A stretch of 64,000 bases of DNA from an uncultured Psychrosphaera sp. (GCF_947500655.1 NZ_CANMSK010000012.1:1-64000); one strand, 5' to 3'. Counted from the stretch's first letter, positions 1 through 10,676 are shown. Numbers and translations: made by a program. The notes: generated from the sequence alone by a model not told the origin.

Positions 1-49
1 CGTTATCCTAGATGGGTAAAGCCAAAACCGTCTAAGTATCCCAAAAACG

Positions 50-86
50 GAAATAAAAATGCCAGTCGGCTTAACTGTGACTGGCA
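50..86 (-). terminator. Rho-independent terminator of the M28 peptidase gene
   Basis: The inverted repeat TGCCAGTC / GACTGGCA (60-67 and 79-86) is followed on the minus strand by a T-rich run (positions 58 to 50). It lies about 95 bases after the stop codon of the peptidase gene. No gene is seen in bases 1-180. Confidence 0.8.
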
Positions 87-180
87 TTACACTATACGTG
101 TCTTTTTATAACTATAACTTAAGTTATGCCTCATCAGAGGAGAATAAACAATGTAAGTTCAATTCTTTAATCTTAATCCT

Positions 181-1578
181 TTAATCACCAAAGCTGCCAG
201 CAGCTCCAGGAAATACAACAGGGCTTTCTGTACCATCAGCAGCAACACTGGCTACACCAAAGAAGTAGTTATCAATAACTACATTTTTTAAGGTAAATTC
301 ACTTACCTTGCCAACTGAGCGACTAAATTGCCATTGTGAAGAGTCTGTAAATCTCCAATATATTTTAAAACCAACCAGTTGTGGGTTTTCTTCTGCTGAC
401 GGTAACGTCCACCAAAGTGTTGTGTCAGGCTTAACCGCTCCTTTAATACCAACATTTGCAGGTGGTGTTGGTGCCATTGCCATTGACGCTAAAGACACAG
501 CATTAAGAGATGTTAATTTAGCGGCGTAGTCAAAGTTAACGCCATCAATTGTGTCACCATAAACAATGCCATTTTCAGTACGTAAGTCTTGATGTTGACG
601 GTTATAATTTTCATTAGTTTCCATGATCCTAACACCTGGGATCCCCACTTGATTAAATGGTCTGTGGTGTCCACCGCGACCAAATCGGTCTAAACGGTAA
701 ATCATCATAGTATCTAAATTTGGAATGTATTGATCCGCAATTTTATCTATATAACGTGCTAAATTACGACTTGGTGAGTCAACTTCACCACCAGTAAAAC
801 GACGAGTGTTCGCTTCTTTGGCTGTCTCTGTAGGGCGTGTTCCTTCCGAGAAAATGCGTGCGGTTGTATTATTTATAACACCATTAACACCTTCAATGTT
901 ACCAATCATGTCATTGTTTAAAACCGCTTTAATTCTCCAACCGTCTTTTTGTGCTTGTTTGGCCATTATCTTGCCACCAAATAAGCCCTGCTCTTCACCA
1001 GCTAAAGCAACATAAATAATACTGCCATGAAATTTATATTTAGACAGTACTCGAGCGGCTTCAATAGTACCAGCCAAGCCAGAAGCATTATCATTAGCTC
1101 CCGGAGATATTGATGTAGAATTCATTACATCTGACACTCTTGAGTCAATATCACCAGACATTACAACAAAGCGATTTGGATCTGATTGCCCCTTTTGAAT
1201 TGCAACTATACTAACAACCTCAGTTGAATTTGGAATACGCTTTTCACCACTAATAGTTTCTGATTGATAATACACAGTAAGGCAATTACCACACTCCGCA
1301 GATATTTTATCAAATTCAGCTTTAATCCATCGACGTGCAGCACCAATACCTGTGGTTGAAGATTCAGTTTCAGACAGAGTATGACGTGTACCAAAGCTGA
1401 TCAGTTTCTTTATATCTTTTTCAATATTACTTGCAGAGACTTCACTCGCAATTTTATGTAGTTGTTGATTGTCGACAGAGCCTGATGCTGGTGTTGTAGA
1501 TATGTCGCTTGCAAACGACTGACCTACAATCATAACAAGTGGCAGTAAGCTGACTTTATATAAGGTTTTTATATTCAT
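181..1578 (-). CDS. Secreted M28-family zinc aminopeptidase with C-terminal fibronectin-III-like domain
   Basis: Predicted exported metallopeptidase of clan MH, 465 aa. Residues 1-23 form a signal peptide (cut after SFA). The catalytic core spans about 40-370: GDIDS near 142, GANDNASG near 160, the catalytic Glu pair in GEEQG near 195, NNDMIGN near 221 and a late His in RQHQD. Residues about 375-465 resemble a fibronectin type III domain (PPANV start, GFKIYWR strand). In most M28 enzymes the first metal ligand is His in a GxHxDS motif; here that position is Asp143. The longest frame starts at a TTG at 1590, but the ATG at 1578 has GGAA six bases upstream and begins a proper signal peptide, so I use it. 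Single gene with its own terminator; substrate unknown. Confidence 0.9.
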   Translation of the reverse strand: MNIKTLYKVSLLPLVMIVGQSFASDISTTPASGSVDNQQLHKIASEVSASNIEKDIKKLISFGTRHTLSETESSTTGIGAARRWIKAEFDKISAECGNCLTVYYQSETISGEKRIPNSTEVVSIVAIQKGQSDPNRFVVMSGDIDSRVSDVMNSTSISPGANDNASGLAGTIEAARVLSKYKFHGSIIYVALAGEEQGLFGGKIMAKQAQKDGWRIKAVLNNDMIGNIEGVNGVINNTTARIFSEGTRPTETAKEANTRRFTGGEVDSPSRNLARYIDKIADQYIPNLDTMMIYRLDRFGRGGHHRPFNQVGIPGVRIMETNENYNRQHQDLRTENGIVYGDTIDGVNFDYAAKLTSLNAVSLASMAMAPTPPANVGIKGAVKPDTTLWWTLPSAEENPQLVGFKIYWRFTDSSQWQFSRSVGKVSEFTLKNVVIDNYFFGVASVAADGTESPVVFPGAAGSFGD

Positions 1579-1841
1579 CTGACATTCCAATTTAGCTTTT
1601 ATAATTTAGCTTTTTTAATTTAATGTGAATTTGTGAGTTATACCAATTGTATTAACTCACTATACCTTTAATCATAAGCTGAAAAATACAGCTAAACGGT
1701 TAAATGCCCAAGAACAGACGTTTAATTACCGTTAATGTAAGGAAATAAATAAAAATGACTATAAAAGGCTTAAACGTTAAGAGATAGCAGTGTGTTTTTA
1801 ATTGATGTAGCAGCTATCAGAGACATCCATCAATAATTTAA

Positions 1842-4301
1842 CTACTGAATAAGGGTTACTCGAACTTTGTTTGATGAGCCTCGACCTAGGTCGTCTACAA
1901 CTTTAACGTTGAATGTGCCAACTTCTGGATGCCAGAAAAATGGAGTATCTCGGTCTACCTTGCCGACAAACCTATTATCAATAAACCAATATAAATAATT
2001 TGAGTCGCTATCTGTCGTGGCTGTAAAAGGCAGTACTTCATCTTTTAACTTACTTGCTCTAACTGTGTAACGAATTAAGCTACTTGGCGAGGTTATTACT
2101 GGTGCAAGACCTCGAGTGCCAGTTTCGTTAATAGAACACGACTCTAAATAAATAGGTGGTTGGCGTTTCACAATACCGGCTTGTCTAAACAGGGATATTA
2201 AGTCCGACGGCCAAAATTCATAAACGTCTTTTTTAGTTGTCGCTGAGTCAAACCGACATGCTCTTAATCCTGTTTTTTTATCTATGTAAATTTCTCTGTG
2301 TACGTCGGATATTTTAATTGGCGATTTTCCCGGTATAAACAAGCCCTTTTTAGTTTTAGGGCAATGTACGTTTGGTAAATCGCCAGTGCTTGCGCATATA
2401 TCGACTTTGGTCACATTTAAGCCGTCGGCTGAGATATTATCTTTAATTAAACCATAGCTTTCTAATGAGCGGATTATTTCAAAAAATAAAGGCCCTGCTG
2501 CTTTACTGCCGATAAAAGAAGGATGCCCTTCTCCGGTAAAGTTACCAACCCAAACGGCTAATACATAAGGTCCTGCAACGCCAACAGCCCAAGCGTCTCT
2601 AAAGGCAAAAGACGTTCCTGTTTTCCAATATACTGGATATTTTTGTCGGCTTTCTTTTTGAAAGTCCATTTCATCTACCGCGGTATTTTGCTTTAACATT
2701 TGTAAGGTCAAATACGCAGCTTCTGAACTTAATAAGCGATTTTCATTTGATCTTTGTTCGCTATTGGCATGGTTTTCGTTATCGTCGTTGCTAAGGAAAT
2801 ACTGGTTTATATCAGCTTTAGCAGTGTTTTCGTTAGAAACGACTGTTGACGACTCAGGTGTTAAAATTACTTCTTCTTTATATTCGCCTAAATTAGCTAA
2901 CATGGCGTATAACTTTACCAGCTCTAACATGGTAACTTCGTTGCCCCCCAACGCTAGCGCTAAGCCGTAAAACTCTTTTGGTTTTAAATCTTTAACCCCA
3001 CCTGCAACTAAAAGCTCGTACAAACCTGTTTTTTTCAGTTCATACATTAAATTTACCGCTGGCACATTTCGACTTAAGACTAATGAATCAGTTGCCGTTA
3101 TTGGCCCTAAAAAACCTTGGTCATAATTTTCTGGCGTGTATGCACCAAAACGTTTTGCGGCATCTTTTACTAAAGACAGAGGATGGATTAATCCTTCATC
3201 AATAGCGAGTCCGTAAATAAACGGTTTAAGGGTTGACCCCGGTGACCGTTTGGCTTGAGTACCATTCACCTGCCCACTAATTTTACTATTAAAAAAGTCA
3301 ACAGAGCCTAGCTCGGCAACCACTTCCATGGTTTTATAATTCAGCAACATGGCAGAGGTATTATTGAGGCCATCTCGGTCACGACGTTCTATATAACTTG
3401 TCGCGTGACGTTCCAATAACTTTTGTAAATTCAGCTTAATCGAGGTTTTGTACTGACCTGATTTAAGGTGTGGGTATTCACTGCGTAAGTGATTCATAAA
3501 ATGTGGTGCTAAAAAAGGTAAGTCAGACGTGGACTTAACACTAATAGGCAGTTGCATTGCACTTGCCCAATCTGCATCGTCCGGATGGTCTTCTAACCAA
3601 CGAGTAAATAGTCTTTGTCTTGTGTCTATCAGTATCGGTTTAGCTGTCTTTTTTATAGGATTACGTTTGGTTGGATTTTGCGGAATTAAACTCAATAACA
3701 AAGATTCTGGCAAATTAAGCTTACTTGCTGGTTTATCAAAATAAACCAAACTAGCAGCACCAACACCTTCAATGTTTGAGCCGTAAGGCGCCAGGTTAAA
3801 ATAAGCTTCTAGTATTTCAGTTTTACTGTAATGCCTTTCAATTTGTAAGGCTCGGAAAATTTGCTCCAATTTGCCCAAAATAACATGTGTGTTCATGCCA
3901 AAACGTAAGCGCGCCAATTGCATTGTTATAGTGGAAGCACCAACGCGTCGGCTACCTTTGATATAACTGGTATAAAATGCCTTGGTTAAGGCAACAACAT
4001 TAATACCAATATGTTGATAAAAGTACTGATCTTCATATAAAAGAGTGGCCTCTTGTATATCTAAAGGAATTTTATCTATTGGTGTCCAAAGGCGGTAACG
4101 ATCATCTCTGGCTAAGTTTAACCGCAGTAGTTTCTCGTCATTGTCATAAAATGCCGTTGAATAAGAAATATGCTGGGTAATATCAGGTTTGGGGATAAAT
4201 AGGTATAGCAGCACTGTAAACAGTACTGCTATTAAAACTAACTTTATTAAAACTGCTTTTTTGAAAAGCACAAAGCGTTTTCTATTTAGACGAGATGACA
4301 T
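1842..4301 (-). CDS. pbpC: Penicillin-binding protein 1C (bifunctional glycosyltransferase/transpeptidase)
   Basis: Class A penicillin-binding protein of the 1C type, 819 aa, anchored in the inner membrane by one helix (about 14-35) and acting on periplasmic peptidoglycan. The glycosyltransferase (family 51) domain shows EDQYFYQH, GASTITMQLAR and NLAPYGSNIEGVGAAS. The transpeptidase domain shows SPGSTLKPF (nucleophile Ser and Lys), SRN and KTGT. The C-terminal ~90 residues match the BiPBP_C domain typical of PBP1C. The ATG at 4301 lies inside the end of the alpha-2-macroglobulin gene (20-base overlap), so the two are probably translationally coupled. This pairing (E. coli yfhM-pbpC) is conserved and suggests a shared envelope-defence or repair role. 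Confidence 0.95.
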   Translation of the reverse strand: MSSRLNRKRFVLFKKAVLIKLVLIAVLFTVLLYLFIPKPDITQHISYSTAFYDNDEKLLRLNLARDDRYRLWTPIDKIPLDIQEATLLYEDQYFYQHIGINVVALTKAFYTSYIKGSRRVGASTITMQLARLRFGMNTHVILGKLEQIFRALQIERHYSKTEILEAYFNLAPYGSNIEGVGAASLVYFDKPASKLNLPESLLLSLIPQNPTKRNPIKKTAKPILIDTRQRLFTRWLEDHPDDADWASAMQLPISVKSTSDLPFLAPHFMNHLRSEYPHLKSGQYKTSIKLNLQKLLERHATSYIERRDRDGLNNTSAMLLNYKTMEVVAELGSVDFFNSKISGQVNGTQAKRSPGSTLKPFIYGLAIDEGLIHPLSLVKDAAKRFGAYTPENYDQGFLGPITATDSLVLSRNVPAVNLMYELKKTGLYELLVAGGVKDLKPKEFYGLALALGGNEVTMLELVKLYAMLANLGEYKEEVILTPESSTVVSNENTAKADINQYFLSNDDNENHANSEQRSNENRLLSSEAAYLTLQMLKQNTAVDEMDFQKESRQKYPVYWKTGTSFAFRDAWAVGVAGPYVLAVWVGNFTGEGHPSFIGSKAAGPLFFEIIRSLESYGLIKDNISADGLNVTKVDICASTGDLPNVHCPKTKKGLFIPGKSPIKISDVHREIYIDKKTGLRACRFDSATTKKDVYEFWPSDLISLFRQAGIVKRQPPIYLESCSINETGTRGLAPVITSPSSLIRYTVRASKLKDEVLPFTATTDSDSNYLYWFIDNRFVGKVDRDTPFFWHPEVGTFNVKVVDDLGRGSSNKVRVTLIQ

Positions 4302-7300
4302 CAAAGCGACCAGACGTCGAATTAGCCTTAATAGTTAAGTCGTACATAGACTCAACGCTAACCGGAGGAATAACGAAACTACCTATCGTTGTTGCTTTAA
4401 CTTGATAAGTTAGTGTTGTCACGCTCTCACCAAAGCCACCGTAAAATACAACTCGGTCTTCTCTTACGTCTTGGTAATCAGACTTCCAACCATTGTAGCC
4501 ACGACGTACACTTTCGGTTTCAACTTCAAAACCACCTGGTAATAAGTCAACAACCGCAACGTTAGGAACATAGCTGCCTGTTGTACTACGTATTTTTAAT
4601 ACAACATTTAACTCTTGCCCTTGAGCTACTTTACCAGTGATAACATTGCCTTTATCGTCTTGGAACTCACGTATCACTTCTAAGCCTTCACTTACCGCTT
4701 CTTTTGGTAAGTTAGTATCAAAACCCGACTGACTAAGCATATAAAATGAGTTTGGCTGAGCAAATAGTTTTAGTTTTTCAATATCAGTAAAGAAACTGGC
4801 TTTAGGATATGGGTTATGTTCAACCGTTAACTCATCTCCCGGAGCTTCTTCGCCATCTTTTTTACTTGCTTTAAATGCCGTAACCGTTACATCTTCCTCT
4901 ACACCTTTTGGTAATACAGCTTGCGAATAAGCACTCATAGCAATGACTGACCATGCAGATGACAAAGTGTTGTATTGGCCTTCAAAAATTGGCTCAACAA
5001 AAGTAAACAACTTGTCTTTTTCAAGTTCAGCTAACTTTGTTGGAAAGTGTTTAGCTAAAAGATAAACATATTGCCCATCATGGGTAAGACGCGAATCGTA
5101 AGAACTCCAACGATCATTCTTAGATTTCTTGCCCACACTATATTCTTCAATAAAGGACTCGGCTTTGTCTTCAACACGCATTAACTTATAAGTCGCACCA
5201 ATAAATACTGACGCAATATCACGACGCCACTCTTTACTTCTAGCACTTTTGAGTTTTTTCTCTAAGTCGAATAGATAGTTAGTAGTAACATCACCTTTAC
5301 GTGTTAACAGGTAAATAGCATAAGCTCGGTTTCTATTACTAATTGTTGAACTTGAGCTAGACGAGTTATGAGCTATCTTGCGCACAGCCTCGAAGCCTTT
5401 TTTCCACATATCATTTGGTATTGCTACGCCCTTTTCTTTCGCATCTAGTAAAAAGTGCATTACATACAAAGACGCATACGTAGACTCGTAATTACTAGCA
5501 GGCCAAAGCATATAGCTACCATTTGGTAATTGGCGTTTTCTTAATGTGTTTATTAGGTTATTTAAACGCTCATATTTAGTGTCTACATCCCCCATATAAG
5601 TTGGATGTTCTAAATAGTTAAGTATTGGGAATACGCCACTGACTACTTGTTCCGTACACATGTGTGGGAATGTATTTAAATAGTTAACCAAACCATCGAC
5701 TAAAGCTAATGGGCTTTGAGACGCTGTGATCTTATTGTTAGACAAACTAGGATAAAGTGTTCTTGGTACGTCAAATTCTTCTTTACCAGACTCACTTAAA
5801 CCACTTTCAAAGGTACTCACTAAAGGCACTGGTGGACGAACACTTAATGTTGCCGTACGACGACTGTATTTTTCACCCGCAGATGCAGTAAAGGAAATAG
5901 ACGCTGCGCCTAGCTTGTTAAGAACTTTAACTCTAAGGGTTACTTTATCCTCTGAGTTTTCATCAATTTTCAAGCTTAGTTTATTTTCACCTAATATTTG
6001 CAAGTTATCTGACGTAGTAACATCAATATCAATTGGTAGTTGTTTGCCAGATTGCTCAACACCATTGGCAACACCTAACACAACTTCAAATTCATCACCT
6101 GGAGCGGCTGCGGTTAATACATTTGGTGTTAATACAAATGGACCACGCACAAGTGTTTTATGCTCTTGTACACCAACACCGTCGTTATTTACAGCCACCG
6201 CCATAACTCGTAATGTACCTGAGAAAGTGTCAGGGACTACAAAAGTGTGTTGTTTTGTTTCAGGACCTGCGGATAAAACACCAGACCAAAATGCAACAGG
6301 TTTCTCTACTTTACGAGAGAATGGATTAAGCTGCTTGCTTCTAAACGACGATACCATTTCGTTCACACCACCACCTGCGGCAGCAAACTCTTGGACTAAA
6401 CGAAACGCAGGTAAAATAAGATCCACTATTTGCATAGTGCCTACTTCTAATGCGCGTTTTTGTAAAAAGTGATTTAGCGGTTTAGGTGTTTGATATTTTG
6501 CAACTTGTAATATGCCTTCATCCACTGCATACAAAACCACGCTGGATGGTTTAGCTGAGCTGTATGAAATAGTTAATTCATCACCTGGTTTGATTTTTTT
6601 AGGTACACCTAAGTCCAAGTCAACAATACGTGTGCTACGGTCAATAGAAAATGACTTAACGGCGTAGCTTAATGGACTAGTAAATATTTCTTTTGAGTCA
6701 ACATCACGGACAAAAGACACATTTATATAAGCATTACCTTCAATACCCGCAGGTAACTTTATGGTTTGTACACTGCTAAGTGTGGTCGTTTTAAACCATT
6801 TATGCGCATGGACTTTGTTGGTTTCAATTGTGATCAAGCCAGAGCCGGTATAAGGCGCGACAATACTCATTTCAATTTCTTCACCAGACTTATAATCGCC
6901 CTTGTTTAATTGCAATTGTAACTCAGCATTTCTTTCTAACTTGCCTGCTAAATTACCCGCACCTACAACGGTAAAGTGTACTTTAGTTAGTTTGTTGCCG
7001 TCTTGATCAACAAGTTCTAATAAATAAACACCGGCTGTGTCAGTAGGTAATTTATAGTCCGTGCCCTTTTCAGTAATAGAGAACTTTTCTGTACTTAACA
7101 GTTTATCTTTTCTTACCGATTGATATTTATAAGTACCATTATTTTGCAGTACTAAAGTAGAAATATACTGCTGTTGCGTTAACTGTAGAGACAGATCATT
7201 ACGAGCAATCTGTTTAACGTCTGAGTTAATATTTACAAAGTTTAATACACGGTCTGAGTCTCTAGAAATATAACCTAAGTCACCGTCAGCTTTATAACCT

Positions 7301-10248
7301 ACCAATTCGCTTGCTGGTGATACAAGCATAGCGGTACTTGAACGAACGCTTCGGCCACCGCCTTCTTCATAACCTTGAACAGAAAAGTTTAAGCGATATG
7401 TACCCGCTTCATAGTTTTTAAGATCAATATCAAATTCAGCTTTACCGTTTTTATCGGTTTTGGTTTCGTCTAAGTTTTCATTTCTTTGTCTGATATTTTT
7501 ATTATCGTAATAAGAGTCTGAAAATTTATATTTAGCGTATTCATTAAAGTAAAAGTTAGCCGGCGTTAAACGTATATTGGCTGTCACTCTTCTGTTTTGA
7601 GCTGGTGTGCCAAATAAGTTTTCAAGATTAACCAATGCCTTTATTTCAGAGGCGGTTACCCAACCTTTTGATTTATATTGAGCAAATTCACTTTTTATTT
7701 TTAATCTATCAGCTTGAAACTCTTCTACTTTAAAATTGGTGCTACCAAGTTGGCGATGTCTATTTTTTTCAACCAGCGCAACAGACGCATAATAGTTACC
7801 TGTAGCTGAGCCATATTCGGTTTTAAAGCTAAAATCAATTAAGCCATTAGGCTCTAGTCGCACACGTTTTTTATAAACCGTTGCGCCACGAGGATCGGTA
7901 ACTCTAAGCTCTAAAGGAATAGCGCCTAAAGCAGAGAAGTCTTGTTGTTTAACAATAGTCGCTAAGTTAACTTCATCACCTGGGCGATAAATACCACGAG
8001 AAGAGAAAACAAATGCATTTATTTGGTTGCTCGCATTTTGACTGGTTCTTACACCACCGGTATCAAAACGAGAGTAATTTACCGTTCTGTCATAACGATT
8101 ATATGGAATGAAAGAAATATCAGAACCTTTCTTCACAACAAAAGCCACAGGCTCTTTATCACGTTTAAATGAAGATGTTATTGGGAAATATGCATGACCT
8201 TTCGCATCGGTTTTTGCCGTTAAAACACTAAGTCCATTTTTCGCTAATAAAGAAACACTTGTGTTACCAACAGGTTTACCTGTTTCTATAGATTGCACAA
8301 ATAAGTCGTGGGAGCCATCTGCATTATTTTTTACTAAAATACCTAAATCTGTAATAAGAATAAGGCGGCGGTCTGTACGACCAAATGAATAATTTCCAAC
8401 TGGATCCCAAGCTCTAGCATCAATAATAAATAAGCCCAAACCATCCGCAGGAGTATAACTGTCACTTAAATCAAGCGATGAATACACGGCTTTTTTCGGA
8501 TGTTCGTCTTTTAATTTAATGTGTTTGGTTGAAAGCGTACTGATGTTCTCTTCTGAAAAGTAGTAACTCTTAAAATCAGGGCTCGTTATACGGCCGCTTG
8601 TTTGGCTAATTAAGTGATTAATTTGATTTTCATGTACTTTAGAAATATCGACTTCAATTTCTTTAATGCCGCGCGTTAAGAACGACAATTTATGATCACC
8701 ATTTTTAGACAAAATAGCGCCATCTGACATAATATTTACTTCTTTAGGATAAGCTGGAGTCTCTAAAAATCGCTCGTACCTATTGCCCATTACAAAACCA
8801 TTAGTTGATTTTAATCCAGAGTCTAAACTTATAAAAACCTGTCTATTCTCTGGCGCATCAAGAGTAAAACTATGCAACTTAGCCGTATCATGCTCAGTAG
8901 GCACAGCAGTTAATTTGATTTCGTTTGCCGGTTTTAGAAGTTCTTTAAAACCAACATCGCTAGTGCGACTCCAGTATTTACTTCTACCTTTAGCATCAGT
9001 TGTTGGTAATAAATACGCTTTAGTTTTACCAATTACATCTTCTGAGCTGATTTGGTCTGTAAAGTTAATAACAAGTGCTTGTTCTGGTTCGTCTTCTGAA
9101 TCTTTAACTAAAGAAATACCTGTTCTATTGACTTTAAAAAAGCTAGAAACACTTGGAATTGATAGCGTCTTTTTAACTTTATAAGCTGAACTAGAGTCAC
9201 CGTAAATTGGCTCAATACCTTTATCTAGTTCAAGGTACATATAACTACGACTATCTTGAATTTTTATTTTTTCTGACGTGATGTAAATTCTACGTTGATG
9301 TTTGTCGGACTTTACATCAAATTTGTATTTGTATTCACCGTTGCTACCTTTGCCACTGAGTGGCTGAATCAAGGTTAAGTTTTCTTTTATGCTTTCAAGT
9401 TCAACCGGATGAGTTGCGTTTAATGTTGCAACTACCTTATGGCTATTTGTTACTTGTGGGTCTTGATAAAGTTCAAACGAGGCTAAGCTCATTTTAAAAC
9501 GAGGTGTAGTAAAGCTAGTACTGTCGTTATTTAATAAAAGGTCAGGTTTAAAAATAGAGGCATCAAAACTAACAGTATATTTTTTGCCAGCAGGCCAATC
9601 TTGTTTTGGTTGAAATTTAAGACTATCTTCTTCATTCCAACGCCAAACACCCGCAACCTCTGGGGTCATTGTTATGCCACTTGTGATCTCTTTACCTAAC
9701 AGCTCTAATTTAGCAACAGAACGTGATACTTCTTCATTTTTATTGTTTCTAGACTTGCTAGGCTTAAATCTTATGTATACCGCTTCTGGGTGTAATGTTT
9801 CACTATTATAACGAGTGAGTCCTGGACCAGTGTTACTGATTGTATAACTAACAGGTTGAGGTAACGAAAGGTAATAATTATAACCAATTACAGCTAATGT
9901 CACTAAAACCACAACAGAGATAACGGTCTTTTTAAATCGTTTAATGTAACCAACAATAAAAGTCCAAGACGGTTTAAACCATTTAGGTTTCTTCAGTGTA
10001 ATAATGTCTAAGATACTTAAAATAGGTAATACAACAGCAAAAATACTGGCAAAAATAGCCACCCCCTTTAATGCCATTTCAGGACCCGAGGTGAATAAAA
10101 TAATAATCCCCAAAATAGCCGCCAACAAAATAGCAACAAAACCGCCAAATAAGAATTGCTTGCCTACAAACCCGAGAAATTTAAGTACCTTTAAATTAAA
10201 TACTTTTGATAACAAAGAAACCTTCTTGTCTTTATCTTGTTCATCCAT
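4282..10248 (-). CDS. Membrane-anchored bacterial alpha-2-macroglobulin
   Basis: Bacterial alpha-2-macroglobulin, 1988 aa, a thioester protease trap thought to guard the periplasm when the cell wall is breached. The thioester motif C-T-E-Q is present at residues 1531-1534, so the bait-and-trap chemistry looks intact. It is followed by the alpha-helical thioester domain (SLYVMHFLLDAKEKG and similar) and a C-terminal receptor-like beta domain (about 1850-1985). Multiple MG (beta-sandwich) domains fill about 140-1450. Unlike E. coli YfhM, which is a lipoprotein, there is no lipobox: residues about 30-130 carry three hydrophobic segments that would anchor it in the inner membrane. ATG at 10248 is preceded by AAGG. 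It is the first gene of an operon with pbpC. Confidence 0.93.
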   Translation of the reverse strand: MDEQDKDKKVSLLSKVFNLKVLKFLGFVGKQFLFGGFVAILLAAILGIIILFTSGPEMALKGVAIFASIFAVVLPILSILDIITLKKPKWFKPSWTFIVGYIKRFKKTVISVVVLVTLAVIGYNYYLSLPQPVSYTISNTGPGLTRYNSETLHPEAVYIRFKPSKSRNNKNEEVSRSVAKLELLGKEITSGITMTPEVAGVWRWNEEDSLKFQPKQDWPAGKKYTVSFDASIFKPDLLLNNDSTSFTTPRFKMSLASFELYQDPQVTNSHKVVATLNATHPVELESIKENLTLIQPLSGKGSNGEYKYKFDVKSDKHQRRIYITSEKIKIQDSRSYMYLELDKGIEPIYGDSSSAYKVKKTLSIPSVSSFFKVNRTGISLVKDSEDEPEQALVINFTDQISSEDVIGKTKAYLLPTTDAKGRSKYWSRTSDVGFKELLKPANEIKLTAVPTEHDTAKLHSFTLDAPENRQVFISLDSGLKSTNGFVMGNRYERFLETPAYPKEVNIMSDGAILSKNGDHKLSFLTRGIKEIEVDISKVHENQINHLISQTSGRITSPDFKSYYFSEENISTLSTKHIKLKDEHPKKAVYSSLDLSDSYTPADGLGLFIIDARAWDPVGNYSFGRTDRRLILITDLGILVKNNADGSHDLFVQSIETGKPVGNTSVSLLAKNGLSVLTAKTDAKGHAYFPITSSFKRDKEPVAFVVKKGSDISFIPYNRYDRTVNYSRFDTGGVRTSQNASNQINAFVFSSRGIYRPGDEVNLATIVKQQDFSALGAIPLELRVTDPRGATVYKKRVRLEPNGLIDFSFKTEYGSATGNYYASVALVEKNRHRQLGSTNFKVEEFQADRLKIKSEFAQYKSKGWVTASEIKALVNLENLFGTPAQNRRVTANIRLTPANFYFNEYAKYKFSDSYYDNKNIRQRNENLDETKTDKNGKAEFDIDLKNYEAGTYRLNFSVQGYEEGGGRSVRSSTAMLVSPASELVGYKADGDLGYISRDSDRVLNFVNINSDVKQIARNDLSLQLTQQQYISTLVLQNNGTYKYQSVRKDKLLSTEKFSITEKGTDYKLPTDTAGVYLLELVDQDGNKLTKVHFTVVGAGNLAGKLERNAELQLQLNKGDYKSGEEIEMSIVAPYTGSGLITIETNKVHAHKWFKTTTLSSVQTIKLPAGIEGNAYINVSFVRDVDSKEIFTSPLSYAVKSFSIDRSTRIVDLDLGVPKKIKPGDELTISYSSAKPSSVVLYAVDEGILQVAKYQTPKPLNHFLQKRALEVGTMQIVDLILPAFRLVQEFAAAGGGVNEMVSSFRSKQLNPFSRKVEKPVAFWSGVLSAGPETKQHTFVVPDTFSGTLRVMAVAVNNDGVGVQEHKTLVRGPFVLTPNVLTAAAPGDEFEVVLGVANGVEQSGKQLPIDIDVTTSDNLQILGENKLSLKIDENSEDKVTLRVKVLNKLGAASISFTASAGEKYSRRTATLSVRPPVPLVSTFESGLSESGKEEFDVPRTLYPSLSNNKITASQSPLALVDGLVNYLNTFPHMCTEQVVSGVFPILNYLEHPTYMGDVDTKYERLNNLINTLRKRQLPNGSYMLWPASNYESTYASLYVMHFLLDAKEKGVAIPNDMWKKGFEAVRKIAHNSSSSSSTISNRNRAYAIYLLTRKGDVTTNYLFDLEKKLKSARSKEWRRDIASVFIGATYKLMRVEDKAESFIEEYSVGKKSKNDRWSSYDSRLTHDGQYVYLLAKHFPTKLAELEKDKLFTFVEPIFEGQYNTLSSAWSVIAMSAYSQAVLPKGVEEDVTVTAFKASKKDGEEAPGDELTVEHNPYPKASFFTDIEKLKLFAQPNSFYMLSQSGFDTNLPKEAVSEGLEVIREFQDDKGNVITGKVAQGQELNVVLKIRSTTGSYVPNVAVVDLLPGGFEVETESVRRGYNGWKSDYQDVREDRVVFYGGFGESVTTLTYQVKATTIGSFVIPPVSVESMYDLTIKANSTSGRFDVISSK

Positions 10249-10590
10249 TGGACATTAACCTTATATGTTAGTTCTACGTATTAGTTTGGTAATTTTGCGT
10301 TGTTAGTAAATCAGTGTCATACATTCAATAATGTTTTAGTTACATCATTAGCGAGTGTTCGTAAAATGGCGTATCCATTAATGTTTCAACTGTGTACTTT
10401 CTATTGTTATTAAGCAATTAGTGTATGGGATCATTGGTAAAAGTTGATTTTGCGTTAACCGTAACGTCAACCCACTCTCATCTAGCTTAATAGGCCGCAA
10501 ATACTATAATAAAATGAGTAAGTTAACTAGTAGGGTAATCCCCTAGTCATACCTGAAAAAAACAATTTGAATTAACCATTCGTGTTTAGT
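10249..10590. other. Intergenic region upstream of the alpha-2-macroglobulin operon
   Basis: No gene seen in the gap between the alpha-2-macroglobulin start and the desaturase terminator. It must hold the promoter of the leftward macroglobulin-pbpC operon, but I could not pick a convincing -35/-10 pair by eye. Confidence 0.5.
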
Positions 10591-10620
10591 AAAAAAAATG
10601 CCACCTATTGAAAGTGACAT
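10591..10620 (-). terminator. Rho-independent terminator of the desaturase operon
   Basis: ATGTCAC / GTGGCAT stem (one G-U pair) with a 9-base loop, followed on the minus strand by eight T. It lies about 55 bases after the desaturase stop codon. Confidence 0.8.
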
Positions 10621-10676
10621 TTAAATATTTGAACTCTAAAATAACCTAGATTATTGATATTTTATATAATGTTTTT

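Noticed and set aside
4302..4304. TTG start for pbpC one codon upstream of the ATG
   Set aside because: The adjacent ATG at 4301 is a better start; no ribosome binding site favours the TTG.
5915..6472. 185-aa plus-strand open frame inside the alpha-2-macroglobulin gene
   Set aside because: Antisense shadow of a well-supported coding region; no ribosome binding site and low-complexity composition.
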